The notes under the pieces: model-generated | What the model was told of the DNA's origin: nothing | The model's input: the letters and a program-made list of their open reading frames with translations, nothing else | The model's database searches: none | Part shown: one piece after another, positions 1-6,763 of the stretch | How positions within the stretch are numbered: the first letter of the stretch is position 1 | Layout: the number at the start of each line of letters is the position of its first letter | Program-made: the position numbers and the translations under genes | NCBI GenBank assembly: GCA_910578305.1 | Contig: CAJTQH010000067.1 | Span: 1,555-11,813, forward strand | Reading direction: 5' to 3' | Source of the DNA: an uncultured Muribaculaceae bacterium | GTDB taxonomy: Bacteria > Bacteroidota > Bacteroidia > Bacteroidales > Muribaculaceae | DNA: 10,259 nucleotides

Positions 1-2009
1 TAGGGGCCGGACTGTTTTTTGAGAACCCCATGCCGCTGTGGAGAGGCTCGGGCGTCGCCATACCGGTATTCTCCCTGCGTTCGGAACAGGACTTCGGAGC
101 AGGAGATTTCTATGACCTCATGCCGATGGTAGACTGGGCAGAATCCACCGGACAGAAATTCATACAGCTTCTCCCCGTCAACGACACCACCATGAGCGGC
201 ACATGGACAGACTCATATCCCTATAATGCAAACTCAACCTTCGCCCTGCACCCCATGTACCTGCGGTTGCAGGCCATGGGAGAACTGCGCGACCGCAAGC
301 GTCAGTCGCATTTCGACGCGTTGGCCCGCGAACTCAACTCGCTCCCCGAGGTGGACTATGAGCGCGTCAACAAGGCAAAAAACGAATTTACACGCGATCT
401 CTTCAACGAACAAGGAGCCGAAACTCTCAATTCGCCCGATTTCGCCGACTTTGTCAAAGCAAACGAATCATGGCTTCTCCCCTACGCCGCATTCTGCGTT
501 CTGCGCGACCGTTACCGCACCGCCGACCCATCGGCCTGGGAGGAATATGCTGTCTACGATGCCGCCCGCATAGCCGCTTTCATCAGCATCAACCGCCACG
601 ACATAGACTATGTGCTCTACATCCAGTATCATCTGCACTGCCAGATGAAGCACGTGCGCGACTACGCCCACAGCCACGGTGTGGCTCTCAAAGGCGACAT
701 ACCCATTGGCATATCGCGCCACAGCGTTGACGCTTGGACCAGCCCCGAATTATTCAATCTCGGATGCTCGGCCGGAGCACCTCCCGACGACTTCTCAGTG
801 CTCGGACAGAACTGGGGATTTCCTACCTACAACTGGGAGGTGATGTCGCGCGACGGATTTGCATGGTGGAAAGCCCGCTTCCGTAAAATGGCTGAATATT
901 TCGACGCCTATCGCATAGACCACGTACTCGGATTTTTCCGCATCTGGCAGATACCACTCGATGCCGTTCACGGACTGCTTGGCGTGTTCAATCCCGCCCT
1001 GCCCATGACCCCTGAGGAGATGCGAGGCCGCTACGGTTTCGACTTCGAGCCCGGCATATTCACAAAGCCGTTTGTCATGGACTATATGCTCACCGATTTC
1101 TTCGGCGATCTCACGCAGGAGGTGTGCGCCACGTTCCTCGACAAAGCAGGCTACGGACGCTACCGGCTGAAAAGCGCGTTTGCCACTCAGCGACAGGTCG
1201 CCGACTACTTTGCCACAATGCCCGACGACGATCGCAACACCAGACTGTGCAACGGACTGCTCGGCCTCATCGACGACGTGCTCTTTATCGAAGACCCATA
1301 TGAAAAAGACAAATATCACCCGCGCATAGCAGCTCAATACACCTATGTATATCGCAGCCTGTCGGATCACCAGCGCTGGTGTTTCGATCGCCTCTACAAC
1401 GACTTCTATTATCATCGCCACAATGATTTCTGGCGCGAAAAAGCCATGTGGAAACTGCCGCCGCTCATCGACTCCACATCCATGCTCGTATGCGCCGAAG
1501 ACCTCGGCATGATACCCGCCTGTGTGCCTTCGGTGATGAGCGAGCTTGAGATACTGTCGCTTGAGATACAGCGCATGCCAAAGAATCCGGCCGAAAAGTT
1601 CGGCAACACGCACAACTATCCTTACCTGTCGGTGTGCACCACCTCTACCCACGACATGGGCGGCATACGCCAGTGGTGGGAAGAGAACCGCGAAGCCACT
1701 CAGAGATACTTCAACGATGTACTATGCCGGCAGGGCGAAGCACCGTTCTATGCCGAGCCGTGGATATGCCGCGACATACTGAATCTGAATCTCAAGTCAC
1801 CATCCATGCTGTGCATACTGCCGTTACAGGACTGGATGTCATCCGACGGGGCACTGCGCCGTCAGGATCCGCACGAAGAGCAGATCAATGTCCCGGCCAA
1901 CCCACGCCACTACTGGCGCTATCGCATGCACATCACTCTGGAGCAGCTTAAAGCGAACGACGACTTCAACGCGTCGATACGCCGCATGGTCGAAGATTCA
2001 GGCCGATAA
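1..2009 (+). CDS. malQ: 4-alpha-glucanotransferase (GH77, DPE2-like), 5' partial
   Basis: Amylomaltase that moves alpha-1,4-glucan segments between maltodextrins (or to glucose), a cytoplasmic step of maltose/glycogen use. The frame is open from the window edge (first full codon at 3, reading GAGLFFENP before PLWRGSGVAIP), so the ATG at 30 is internal and the true start is upstream. About 668 residues are visible. Bacteroidota homologues are usually near 890 with N-terminal starch-binding CBM20 domains, which would lie outside the window. Numbering from the Met at 30, the GH77 catalytic set is intact: nucleophile D297 in AYRIDHVLGF, acid/base E490 in CAEDLG, and transition-state Asp D542 in TSTHDMGG. 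D297 and E490 are 193 residues apart, against about 47 in the short Thermus enzyme, so a large insert of the plant DPE2 type is present. A hairpin terminator follows the stop. Family assignment is very secure; the missing N-terminus is inferred. Confidence 0.96.
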   Translation, partial: GAGLFFENPMPLWRGSGVAIPVFSLRSEQDFGAGDFYDLMPMVDWAESTGQKFIQLLPVNDTTMSGTWTDSYPYNANSTFALHPMYLRLQAMGELRDRKRQSHFDALARELNSLPEVDYERVNKAKNEFTRDLFNEQGAETLNSPDFADFVKANESWLLPYAAFCVLRDRYRTADPSAWEEYAVYDAARIAAFISINRHDIDYVLYIQYHLHCQMKHVRDYAHSHGVALKGDIPIGISRHSVDAWTSPELFNLGCSAGAPPDDFSVLGQNWGFPTYNWEVMSRDGFAWWKARFRKMAEYFDAYRIDHVLGFFRIWQIPLDAVHGLLGVFNPALPMTPEEMRGRYGFDFEPGIFTKPFVMDYMLTDFFGDLTQEVCATFLDKAGYGRYRLKSAFATQRQVADYFATMPDDDRNTRLCNGLLGLIDDVLFIEDPYEKDKYHPRIAAQYTYVYRSLSDHQRWCFDRLYNDFYYHRHNDFWREKAMWKLPPLIDSTSMLVCAEDLGMIPACVPSVMSELEILSLEIQRMPKNPAEKFGNTHNYPYLSVCTTSTHDMGGIRQWWEENREATQRYFNDVLCRQGEAPFYAEPWICRDILNLNLKSPSMLCILPLQDWMSSDGALRRQDPHEEQINVPANPRHYWRYRMHITLEQLKANDDFNASIRRMVEDSGR

Positions 2010-2031
2010 AGCCCCAAAGCCCCATATCACT

Positions 2032-2068
2032 AAGCAGCAGGCCTCACCATCACCGAAGCCTGCTGTTT
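2032..2068 (+). terminator. Hairpin terminator after malQ
   Basis: Arms 2032-2042 and 2058-2068 pair over 11 bp (core CAGCAGGC / GCCTGCTG, with one G-T pair near the base) around a 15-nt loop, 22 bases after the malQ stop. Only a short T run follows on the plus strand, so termination may be partial. The arms resemble those of the hairpin at 2658-2694. Confidence 0.7.
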
Positions 2069-2187
2069 AGCGTATATCAAGCGACATCCACCATCTTTTT
2101 TCTATCCCGATGCAATTTTTATCAAAAACGTGCGTCATATATCCTGAAACGACACATTTTCACAACCCGCAAACCGATATTCCAATA

Positions 2188-2406
2188 ATGAAAATAAGCA
2201 ACCGCGTCAGACGCAACATAGCCTTTGTGCTTTTCCTGGTGGGAATAGCCTGCACCACAGCACGTGGGTGGGAACTCTTCATGTCGCCAGCCAACGGACG
2301 CGCATGGTTCAATCTGTGTTCCATAATCATACTTACATATATCTGTTTCGACCGATTGCGCACATTACATGCCCGTGTGAAGCAAGGCATCCGTTTCGGC
2401 GCTTAA
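2188..2406 (+). CDS. Small two-helix membrane protein, uncharacterised
   Basis: A 72-residue protein if started at ATG 2188 (MKISNRVRRNIAF). The same frame is open back to an ATG at 2110, but the added 26 residues are polar, unlike a membrane-protein N-terminus, so I prefer 2188. A basic N-terminus is followed by a hydrophobic stretch (about residues 11-26), a short loop, and a second helix (about 43-58) ending in CFD. The C-terminus is basic (RLRTLHARVKQG), which suggests both ends are cytoplasmic. No enzyme motif is visible and I cannot name a family. It lies 30 bases before another small membrane ORF, between two terminator-like hairpins. No clear TAnnTTTG box is seen upstream. Its composition and plausible topology suggest a real gene, but homology evidence is lacking. 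Confidence 0.6.
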   Translation: MKISNRVRRNIAFVLFLVGIACTTARGWELFMSPANGRAWFNLCSIIILTYICFDRLRTLHARVKQGIRFGA

Positions 2407-2436
2407 AAACAATTTCCACTTCAAATTTTTCTTGTC

Positions 2437-2628
2437 ATGTCCTGGTGGTATTATATCTTTATCGGCTTTTTGTCAACCTCTTTGTATAATTTTTACAAAA
2501 AGCCTGCGAGCAGGTTGTTTTCAAATAAATTCGCTGTGAGTCTGACATCATTTATTCTCACCATAGTCACATGCGTGGCTATGACTTTTCTTCTTTTGTA
2601 TTTCATCCCCGGCCTGCAAAAATACTGA
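2437..2628 (+). CDS. Small AT-rich two-helix membrane protein, uncharacterised
   Basis: A 63-residue ORF starting MSWWYYIFIGFL. Two hydrophobic helices (about residues 3-17 and 34-58) flank a basic loop containing YKKPASRLFSNK, and the protein ends in GLQKY. By hand count the gene is about 37% GC, clearly below the roughly 60% seen in parts of malQ, so codon use is unlike its neighbours. It follows the previous small ORF by 30 bases and ends 22 bases before the strong two-way hairpin, so the two could be one short transcript. There is no recognisable domain and no Shine-Dalgarno sequence, which is normal in this phylum. It could be a recently acquired or fast-evolving gene, or a chance ORF in AT-rich spacer. 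The membrane pattern mildly favours a real gene. Confidence 0.5.
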   Translation: MSWWYYIFIGFLSTSLYNFYKKPASRLFSNKFAVSLTSFILTIVTCVAMTFLLLYFIPGLQKY

Positions 2629-2650
2629 TCAGCCACATCAGTCCTGATAC

Positions 2651-2700
2651 AAAAAATAAGCAGGAGGCATTTCCACTTCGGAAGCCTCCTGCTTGTTTTA
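2651..2700. terminator. Bidirectional intrinsic terminator between convergent genes
   Basis: Perfect 11-bp arms AAGCAGGAGGC (2658-2668) and GCCTCCTGCTT (2684-2694) continue, after a 2-nt bulge, with TTCC/GGAA (2671-2674 with 2680-2683) around a 5-nt loop. Reading the minus strand, the hairpin is followed by T, A and then six T (complement of 2651-2656), a good U tract for the M48 gene ending at 2725. Reading the plus strand it is followed by GTTTTATA, so it can also stop transcripts from the small ORFs. Confidence 0.88.
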
Positions 2701-2724
2701 TACTGTAATTACGTCGGTCGACGA

Positions 2725-3522
2725 TTAGTTTTCGCGAGGATTGGGAAAATTGTCCTTCTTGGCACGCTCTTCCATGCGCTTGATGCGCGAAGCGGTGTCG
2801 GGGTGCGACGAAAACATTTTGGCCATCTTGCTCTGAGTGGCTCCGCCCTGCTGTTCGAGCTGCTGAAGTTTAGAGAACGCAAGCGACATGGCCCAGGGAT
2901 TCTTACCATTGGATTTCAAGAAATCGTAGCCATATTCATCGGCCTCTTTCTCCTGCTTCTGCGAGTACTTGGAGTTGAGCAGAGTCTCGGCGATATTGCC
3001 AAGCTGCGAATCGGTAAGAGCGCCTGCCACACCACCGGCCGACGACACCATATCCTTACCTGCTGAAGCAAGCAGAGCTGTCTTGAAAGCCTTTTTGGAA
3101 TGCTTCTTGGCCACGTGACCAATCTCATGGCCTATAACTCCGAGAAGTTCATCATCGTCCATTATATCCATAAGCGAGCTAAACACACGTACACTGCCGT
3201 CGGCACATGCGAACGCATTCACATCTATCACATCATACACCTTAAAGTTCAATGGAATACCTTCTACAGATGTAAGACCTTCAGTGAGACGTTTCAGACG
3301 CTGCACGTATGGAGAATCGTCGCCAAGGACGGGGTTATGCTTGTCCATCCAGTCTACCGACTCACGCACGTAGGCAGCCATCTGCTCATCGGTCAGAGTC
3401 ATAGCCTCCACACCTTTCACAGCGCCGCCCACAGCCTTCTTAAGATTAAATTGACCCATGGCAGGAAGTGCCAGCGTCATACATAGCAGTAAAGCCGCTG
3501 CTTTAACTTTAATTCCTTTCAT
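2725..3522 (-). CDS. M48 family metalloprotease, secreted (LoiP/YggG-like)
   Basis: A 265-residue zinc metallopeptidase, probably periplasmic and acting on misfolded or envelope proteins. An N-terminal signal peptide (residues 1-23, basic start then AAALLLCMTLALPAMG) is followed by Q24. C14 does not sit in a proper lipobox, so it is unlikely to be a lipoprotein, unlike E. coli LoiP. The catalytic motif HEIGH is at 132-136 (H132 and H136 zinc ligands, E133 the base), and the third ligand is E193 in EKEADEYG. Family-typical NAFA (102-105) and SSHPDTASRI (H240, P241) are present. Length is close to LoiP (about 250), and no membrane helices follow, which argues against HtpX. It is transcribed convergently to the small ORFs and divergently from the 3627 gene, with its own promoter inside the palindrome and a strong terminator 31 bases past the stop. 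The natural substrate is unknown. Confidence 0.93.
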   Translation of the reverse strand: MKGIKVKAAALLLCMTLALPAMGQFNLKKAVGGAVKGVEAMTLTDEQMAAYVRESVDWMDKHNPVLGDDSPYVQRLKRLTEGLTSVEGIPLNFKVYDVIDVNAFACADGSVRVFSSLMDIMDDDELLGVIGHEIGHVAKKHSKKAFKTALLASAGKDMVSSAGGVAGALTDSQLGNIAETLLNSKYSQKQEKEADEYGYDFLKSNGKNPWAMSLAFSKLQQLEQQGGATQSKMAKMFSSHPDTASRIKRMEERAKKDNFPNPREN

Positions 3523-3544
3523 TACAATGTAATTTTAAGTTTAT

Positions 3545-3577
3545 ATTTTGTAATTTTGTGCCACAAAATTACAAAAT
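3545..3577. repeat. Perfect 33-bp palindrome in divergent promoter region
   Basis: Left arm 3545-3560 and right arm 3562-3577 are exact reverse complements over 16 bp around a single C at 3561. Each arm holds two head-to-tail copies of ATTTTGT followed by A or G, 8 bp apart, so the element carries four copies of that heptamer, two per strand. Each arm contains TAATTTTG, a match to the phylum's -7 box, on its own strand. It may be a two-way promoter core, an operator for a dimeric regulator, or both. Confidence 0.9.
3551..3558 (+). promoter_or_regulatory. -7 box for the 3627 membrane-protein gene
   Basis: TAATTTTG matches the Bacteroidota -7 consensus TAnnTTTG exactly. No good TTG element is seen about 19 bases upstream (ATG at 3527-3529 is the nearest fit). 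Transcription would start a few bases after 3558, giving a leader of about 60 bases to ATG 3627. A GTG at 3558 in the gene's frame overlaps this box and so is not a credible start. Confidence 0.6.
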
Positions 3578-3593
3578 TTTACAATACTGTCAA
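3564..3593 (-). promoter_or_regulatory. -33/-7 promoter of the M48 protease gene
   Basis: On the minus strand, TTG (complement of 3591-3593) is followed by a 19-base spacer and TAATTTTG (complement of 3564-3571), an exact fit to the Bacteroidota -33/-7 layout. The predicted start, a few bases past 3564, gives a leader of roughly 35-40 bases to the ATG at 3522. The -7 box lies in the right arm of the palindrome. Confidence 0.72.
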
Positions 3594-3626
3594 TATATTT
3601 CTTTAATCAGAAACAACCATCCTGAG

Positions 3627-4172
3627 ATGAAACCCAAGACTCGGCAGACTTTACTGCTTATAACAGGTATAATATTGACCATGGCACTCTATGGTGGCAT
3701 AATGATACTGTATGCCATGACATTGATAAAGTGGTGGTATCCGGTGCTGATAAGTCTGGCACTGGCATTGTTTACATGGATTCCGCTCGACGGTATATGG
3801 CATCGCATAACCCGCCTTGAGAAGAAATGGGCCAGAATATTATGCCATATGACCATAATGGCAGGTTTCTGGGGATTTGCATTTCTGGGGATCAACTATT
3901 TCTGTGCCGACGCATCAAGCAGCCACACCGTTTACGCCACCGTAACACATACCTACCGCAAAGAAGCCACCCGCATACGCCGCGTAGGCCGTCGCACGTA
4001 TGTGAGCCGACGCAACGGCTGGAACTATTATGCCGAGGTCTCCATACCCGGAAGCGGCAACAAAGAACTGACTGTCACAGCATCCCAATATGCCCGATTG
4101 CGCAAGGGAAAGAAGATGAAACTAAACATCGAGAAAGGCGCACTGGGATTCGACATACTCCACCGCCAATAG
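3627..4172 (+). CDS. Three-helix membrane protein with C-terminal soluble domain, uncharacterised
   Basis: A 181-residue protein from ATG 3627 (MKPKTRQTLLL). The frame is open further upstream to a GTG at 3558, but that codon sits in the -7 box and the extra residues are polar. Helices lie at about 8-31, 36-54 and 71-93. A compact C-terminal domain (about 95-181) follows, with a very basic patch (RIRRVGRRTYVSRR, 116-129) and a beta-rich run (YYAEVSIPGSGNKELTV), then YARLRKGKKMKLNIEKG and LGFDIL near the end. The positive charge between helices and the FCADASSSH turn leave the side of the C-terminal domain uncertain. It resembles hypothetical proteins I associate with Bacteroidales genomes, but I cannot give a function. 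It is divergent from the M48 protease and shares the palindromic promoter region. A hairpin at 4172-4209 follows. Confidence 0.82.
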   Translation: MKPKTRQTLLLITGIILTMALYGGIMILYAMTLIKWWYPVLISLALALFTWIPLDGIWHRITRLEKKWARILCHMTIMAGFWGFAFLGINYFCADASSSHTVYATVTHTYRKEATRIRRVGRRTYVSRRNGWNYYAEVSIPGSGNKELTVTASQYARLRKGKKMKLNIEKGALGFDILHRQ

Positions 4173-4209
4173 TCTGCCGACAGTATTGCGCGCCATACCG
4201 TCAACAGAC
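4172..4209 (+). other. Imperfect hairpin after the membrane-protein gene
   Basis: GTCTG (4172-4176) pairs with CAGAC (4205-4209). Then, past a 2x2 internal loop, 4179-4186 pairs with 4195-4202 with one mismatch, leaving an 8-nt loop. No T run follows, so it is not a textbook intrinsic terminator. It may protect the 3' end of the mRNA or end transcription weakly. The rest of the gap to 4354 holds only the PBP1A promoter as far as I can see. Confidence 0.4.
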
Positions 4210-4280
4210 AGCTGCACCTGCAAGCGAGCAGGCTTCTCACAAAATACGCAAAAATAAATACTGATTATGGATTTTTTCCT

Positions 4281-4288
4281 TATCTTTG
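4281..4288 (+). promoter_or_regulatory. -7 box for PBP1A and possibly the downstream run
   Basis: TATCTTTG is an exact match to TAnnTTTG, in an AT-rich stretch. I see no convincing TTG about 19 bases upstream. Transcription should start near 4293, leaving a leader of about 60 bases to ATG 4355. The in-frame ATG at 4286 lies inside this box and therefore is not the PBP1A start. Confidence 0.65.
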
Positions 4289-4354
4289 TATGATATTCGA
4301 TTAATAGGCCACATGCCCTACTATAGAGCATTGGCATCCAAAATTAGAACGTCA

Positions 4355-6721
4355 ATGAACCAGGATACCGATAATAAATCTAAGCGTCACCGCCGCATTT
4401 TCACATGGCTTTGGGTCATATTTGGCGGATTCATGATTTTAATATTCTTGTTTTTCATCCTCATATACAACGGTGTGATAGGCTACATGCCACCGGTAGA
4501 AGAGTTGAAAAATCCCACCGACCGATTCGCATCGGTGATCTACTCGGCCGACGGAGAGGAAATGGGACGTTTCTTCAGAGGCACAGGCAACCGTGTATAT
4601 GCCGACTACGACGAGATATCGCAGCATGTGGTCAACGCTCTGATTGCCACAGAAGACGCCCGTTTTGCCGACCATTCCGGAATCGACTTCCGCGCATTGT
4701 TGCGTGTGGGATTCAAGACCCTGCTCCTACACGACAAAAGTGCAGGCGGCGGATCAACCATAACACAGCAGCTGGCAAAACAGCTGTATTCGCCCGAAAG
4801 CAACGGTCTTCTGAGCCGTGCCCTGCAGAAGCCCATCGAATGGATGATAGCAGTGAAACTGGAACGATTCTATACCAAAGACGAGATACTGAAAATGTAT
4901 CTCAACCAGTTTGATTTTCTATACAACGCCGTCGGCATCAAATCGGCCGCACAGGTCTACTTCGGAAAACACCCTAAAGATCTCAACATTGAGGAAGCCG
5001 CCATGCTCGTAGGCATGGTGAAGAACCCATCGGTCTACAACCCCGTGCGTCAGCCCGAACGCACCAAAGCACGTCGAAACATAGTGTTTGAGCAGATGGC
5101 CAAAGCCGGCATGATAACAGCCGAAGAGCTCGACTCCCTGAGCCAACTGCCCATAAAGCTCAACTTCCACCGTGTGGATCACAAAGAAGGCATAGCGCCC
5201 TATTTCCGCGAGGAGCTCCGCCGCATGCTGCGCGCACAGAAGCCCGACCGCGAAAACTATCAATCATGGGAAGCCGACAAATTCCGCACCGACTCCATTG
5301 AGTGGGAACGCAATCCGCTCTACGGATGGATAGAAAAAAATCCCAAACCCGACGGCTCTAAATACGACATATACAACGACGGACTTAAAATATACACCAC
5401 CATCGACTCTCGCATGCAGAAGTATGCCGAAGAAGCTGTAGCCGAGCATCTTGGAGGATATCTGCAGCCGGCATTCTTCAGAGAAAAAAGAGGATCGTCA
5501 AGCGCACCCTACTCGTCCAATCGCACCGAAATATCGGAAATAAGAGTGAATCACTTGATACACAATGCCATGAAGCAGACCGACCGCTACCGTAACATGA
5601 AGCGAGCCGGACACTCTGACGCCGATATCAAACAAGCGTTCAACACCCCGCGTGAAATGAAACTGTTCACCTACAAAGGAGTGGTGGATACCGTGATGAC
5701 CCCGCGCGACTCGCTGCTGTATCAGAAACACATCTTGCGCACCGGCTTCATGGCTATGGATCCTGTCAACGGCCACATAAAAGCTTACGTCGGAGGCCCG
5801 GACTTCAACTATTTCCAGTACGACATGGTATCAACCGGCCGCCGGCAGATCGGTTCTACAGTAAAACCGTTTCTCTATACCTATGCCATGGAAGAGGGAT
5901 ACACCCCGTGCGATGAATTTTCCAACACTCAGCCGGTGATCTACGACAACGGCAAAGAATGGCGTCCGCGTTCCGGAAATGCACGCGTAGGTGAAATGGT
6001 AACCCTCCGATGGGCGCTAACCAACTCCAACAACTGGATTTCGGCACGTCTCATAAGCCAGCTCTCGCCCGGCACACTGGTACGCACCATGCAGAACTTC
6101 GGCATAACATCCCGACTCGACCCGGTATATTCGCTATGTCTCGGCCCAGCCGATGTGTCAGTAAAAGAAATGGTCACGGCCTACACCGCATTTGCCAACA
6201 ACGGAATGCGCGTAAGCCCTATATTCGTCACAGCCATCGCCGACTCCAACGGCAACATAATATCAGAGTTCACACCCACCCACTCCGAAGTCATAAGCGA
6301 GAAAGCATATTATAAAATACTGTCAATGCTGATGAATGTGGTCGACGGTGGCACCGGATCACGTCTGCGCCGCGCTCCATACAACATCACAGCTCAGATG
6401 GGAGGCAAGACAGGTACCACAAACTACAATGCAGACGGATGGTTCATGGGATTCACCCCTCACCTCGTGGCAGGAGCCTGGGTAGGCGGCGACGAACGAT
6501 TCATACATTTCAACAACATGGGCTACGGACAAGGTGCGGCTATGGCACTCCCCATCTACGGATTGTTCATGAAGAAACTATACGCCGACAAATCTTTGCC
6601 TTACTCGCAATCGGATCGCTTCAAATTCCCTACCGACATAGATCTGTGCGAGAGCGAATTCAGCGACGGAGAGATCGAAGAAGTAGAAGTAGAATCGTCG
6701 ATGGACGACATCTTCGACTGA
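4355..6721 (+). CDS. mrcA: Penicillin-binding protein 1A (bifunctional transglycosylase/transpeptidase)
   Basis: A class A PBP of 788 residues that polymerises lipid II into glycan strands and cross-links them at the inner membrane. The start at 4355 (MNQDTDNKSKRHRR) gives a short basic cytoplasmic tail, then one membrane anchor (about 16-42). The GT51 domain has catalytic E100 in EDARFADHSGID, GGSTITQQLAKQL (S134) and KDEILKMYLNQ. The transpeptidase domain has nucleophile S501 and K504 in GSTVKPF, SNN at 558-560, and K685-T686-G687 in GGKTGTT. Both domains therefore look active. The C-terminus is a strongly acidic tail (about 765-788, ending MDDIFD), likely disordered. The paralogue name is by similarity; class A PBPs of this phylum are usually labelled 1A. 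Transcription probably starts at the -7 box at 4281. No terminator is seen before dnaN, 42 bases downstream, so read-through is possible. Confidence 0.95.
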   Translation: MNQDTDNKSKRHRRIFTWLWVIFGGFMILIFLFFILIYNGVIGYMPPVEELKNPTDRFASVIYSADGEEMGRFFRGTGNRVYADYDEISQHVVNALIATEDARFADHSGIDFRALLRVGFKTLLLHDKSAGGGSTITQQLAKQLYSPESNGLLSRALQKPIEWMIAVKLERFYTKDEILKMYLNQFDFLYNAVGIKSAAQVYFGKHPKDLNIEEAAMLVGMVKNPSVYNPVRQPERTKARRNIVFEQMAKAGMITAEELDSLSQLPIKLNFHRVDHKEGIAPYFREELRRMLRAQKPDRENYQSWEADKFRTDSIEWERNPLYGWIEKNPKPDGSKYDIYNDGLKIYTTIDSRMQKYAEEAVAEHLGGYLQPAFFREKRGSSSAPYSSNRTEISEIRVNHLIHNAMKQTDRYRNMKRAGHSDADIKQAFNTPREMKLFTYKGVVDTVMTPRDSLLYQKHILRTGFMAMDPVNGHIKAYVGGPDFNYFQYDMVSTGRRQIGSTVKPFLYTYAMEEGYTPCDEFSNTQPVIYDNGKEWRPRSGNARVGEMVTLRWALTNSNNWISARLISQLSPGTLVRTMQNFGITSRLDPVYSLCLGPADVSVKEMVTAYTAFANNGMRVSPIFVTAIADSNGNIISEFTPTHSEVISEKAYYKILSMLMNVVDGGTGSRLRRAPYNITAQMGGKTGTTNYNADGWFMGFTPHLVAGAWVGGDERFIHFNNMGYGQGAAMALPIYGLFMKKLYADKSLPYSQSDRFKFPTDIDLCESEFSDGEIEEVEVESSMDDIFD

Positions 6722-6763
6722 CAACAAATCTGTAAATAATAACATTCTAAACATACAAACACA

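Noticed and set aside
795..1652. 285-codon open frame on the minus strand inside malQ
   Set aside because: It is antisense to a gene with an intact GH77 catalytic set. The open frame follows from the strong codon bias of malQ, and the translation has no domain.
2010..2657. Insertion-sequence remnant or genomic-island edge around the small ORFs
   Set aside because: No transposase fragment, target-site duplication or terminal inverted repeat other than the terminator-like hairpins could be seen.
3558..3626. Upstream GTG start for the three-helix membrane protein
   Set aside because: The GTG lies in the -7 box and the added 23 residues are polar. ATG 3627 directly precedes the basic-then-hydrophobic N-terminus.
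4217..4232. Short CCTGC/GCAGG hairpin as a terminator
   Set aside because: A five-bp stem with no T run; such pairing is expected by chance.
4286..4354. Upstream ATG start for PBP1A
   Set aside because: It lies inside the TATCTTTG promoter box, upstream of the predicted transcription start.
6591..6598. AATCTTTG as a promoter for dnaN within the end of the PBP1A gene
   Set aside because: It misses the first T of TAnnTTTG, has no TTG at suitable spacing and lies far from dnaN.
6722..6763. Replication origin beside dnaN
   Set aside because: The gap is only 42 bases, with no DnaA-box cluster and no dnaA, recF or gyrB neighbours. In this phylum dnaN is often away from oriC.
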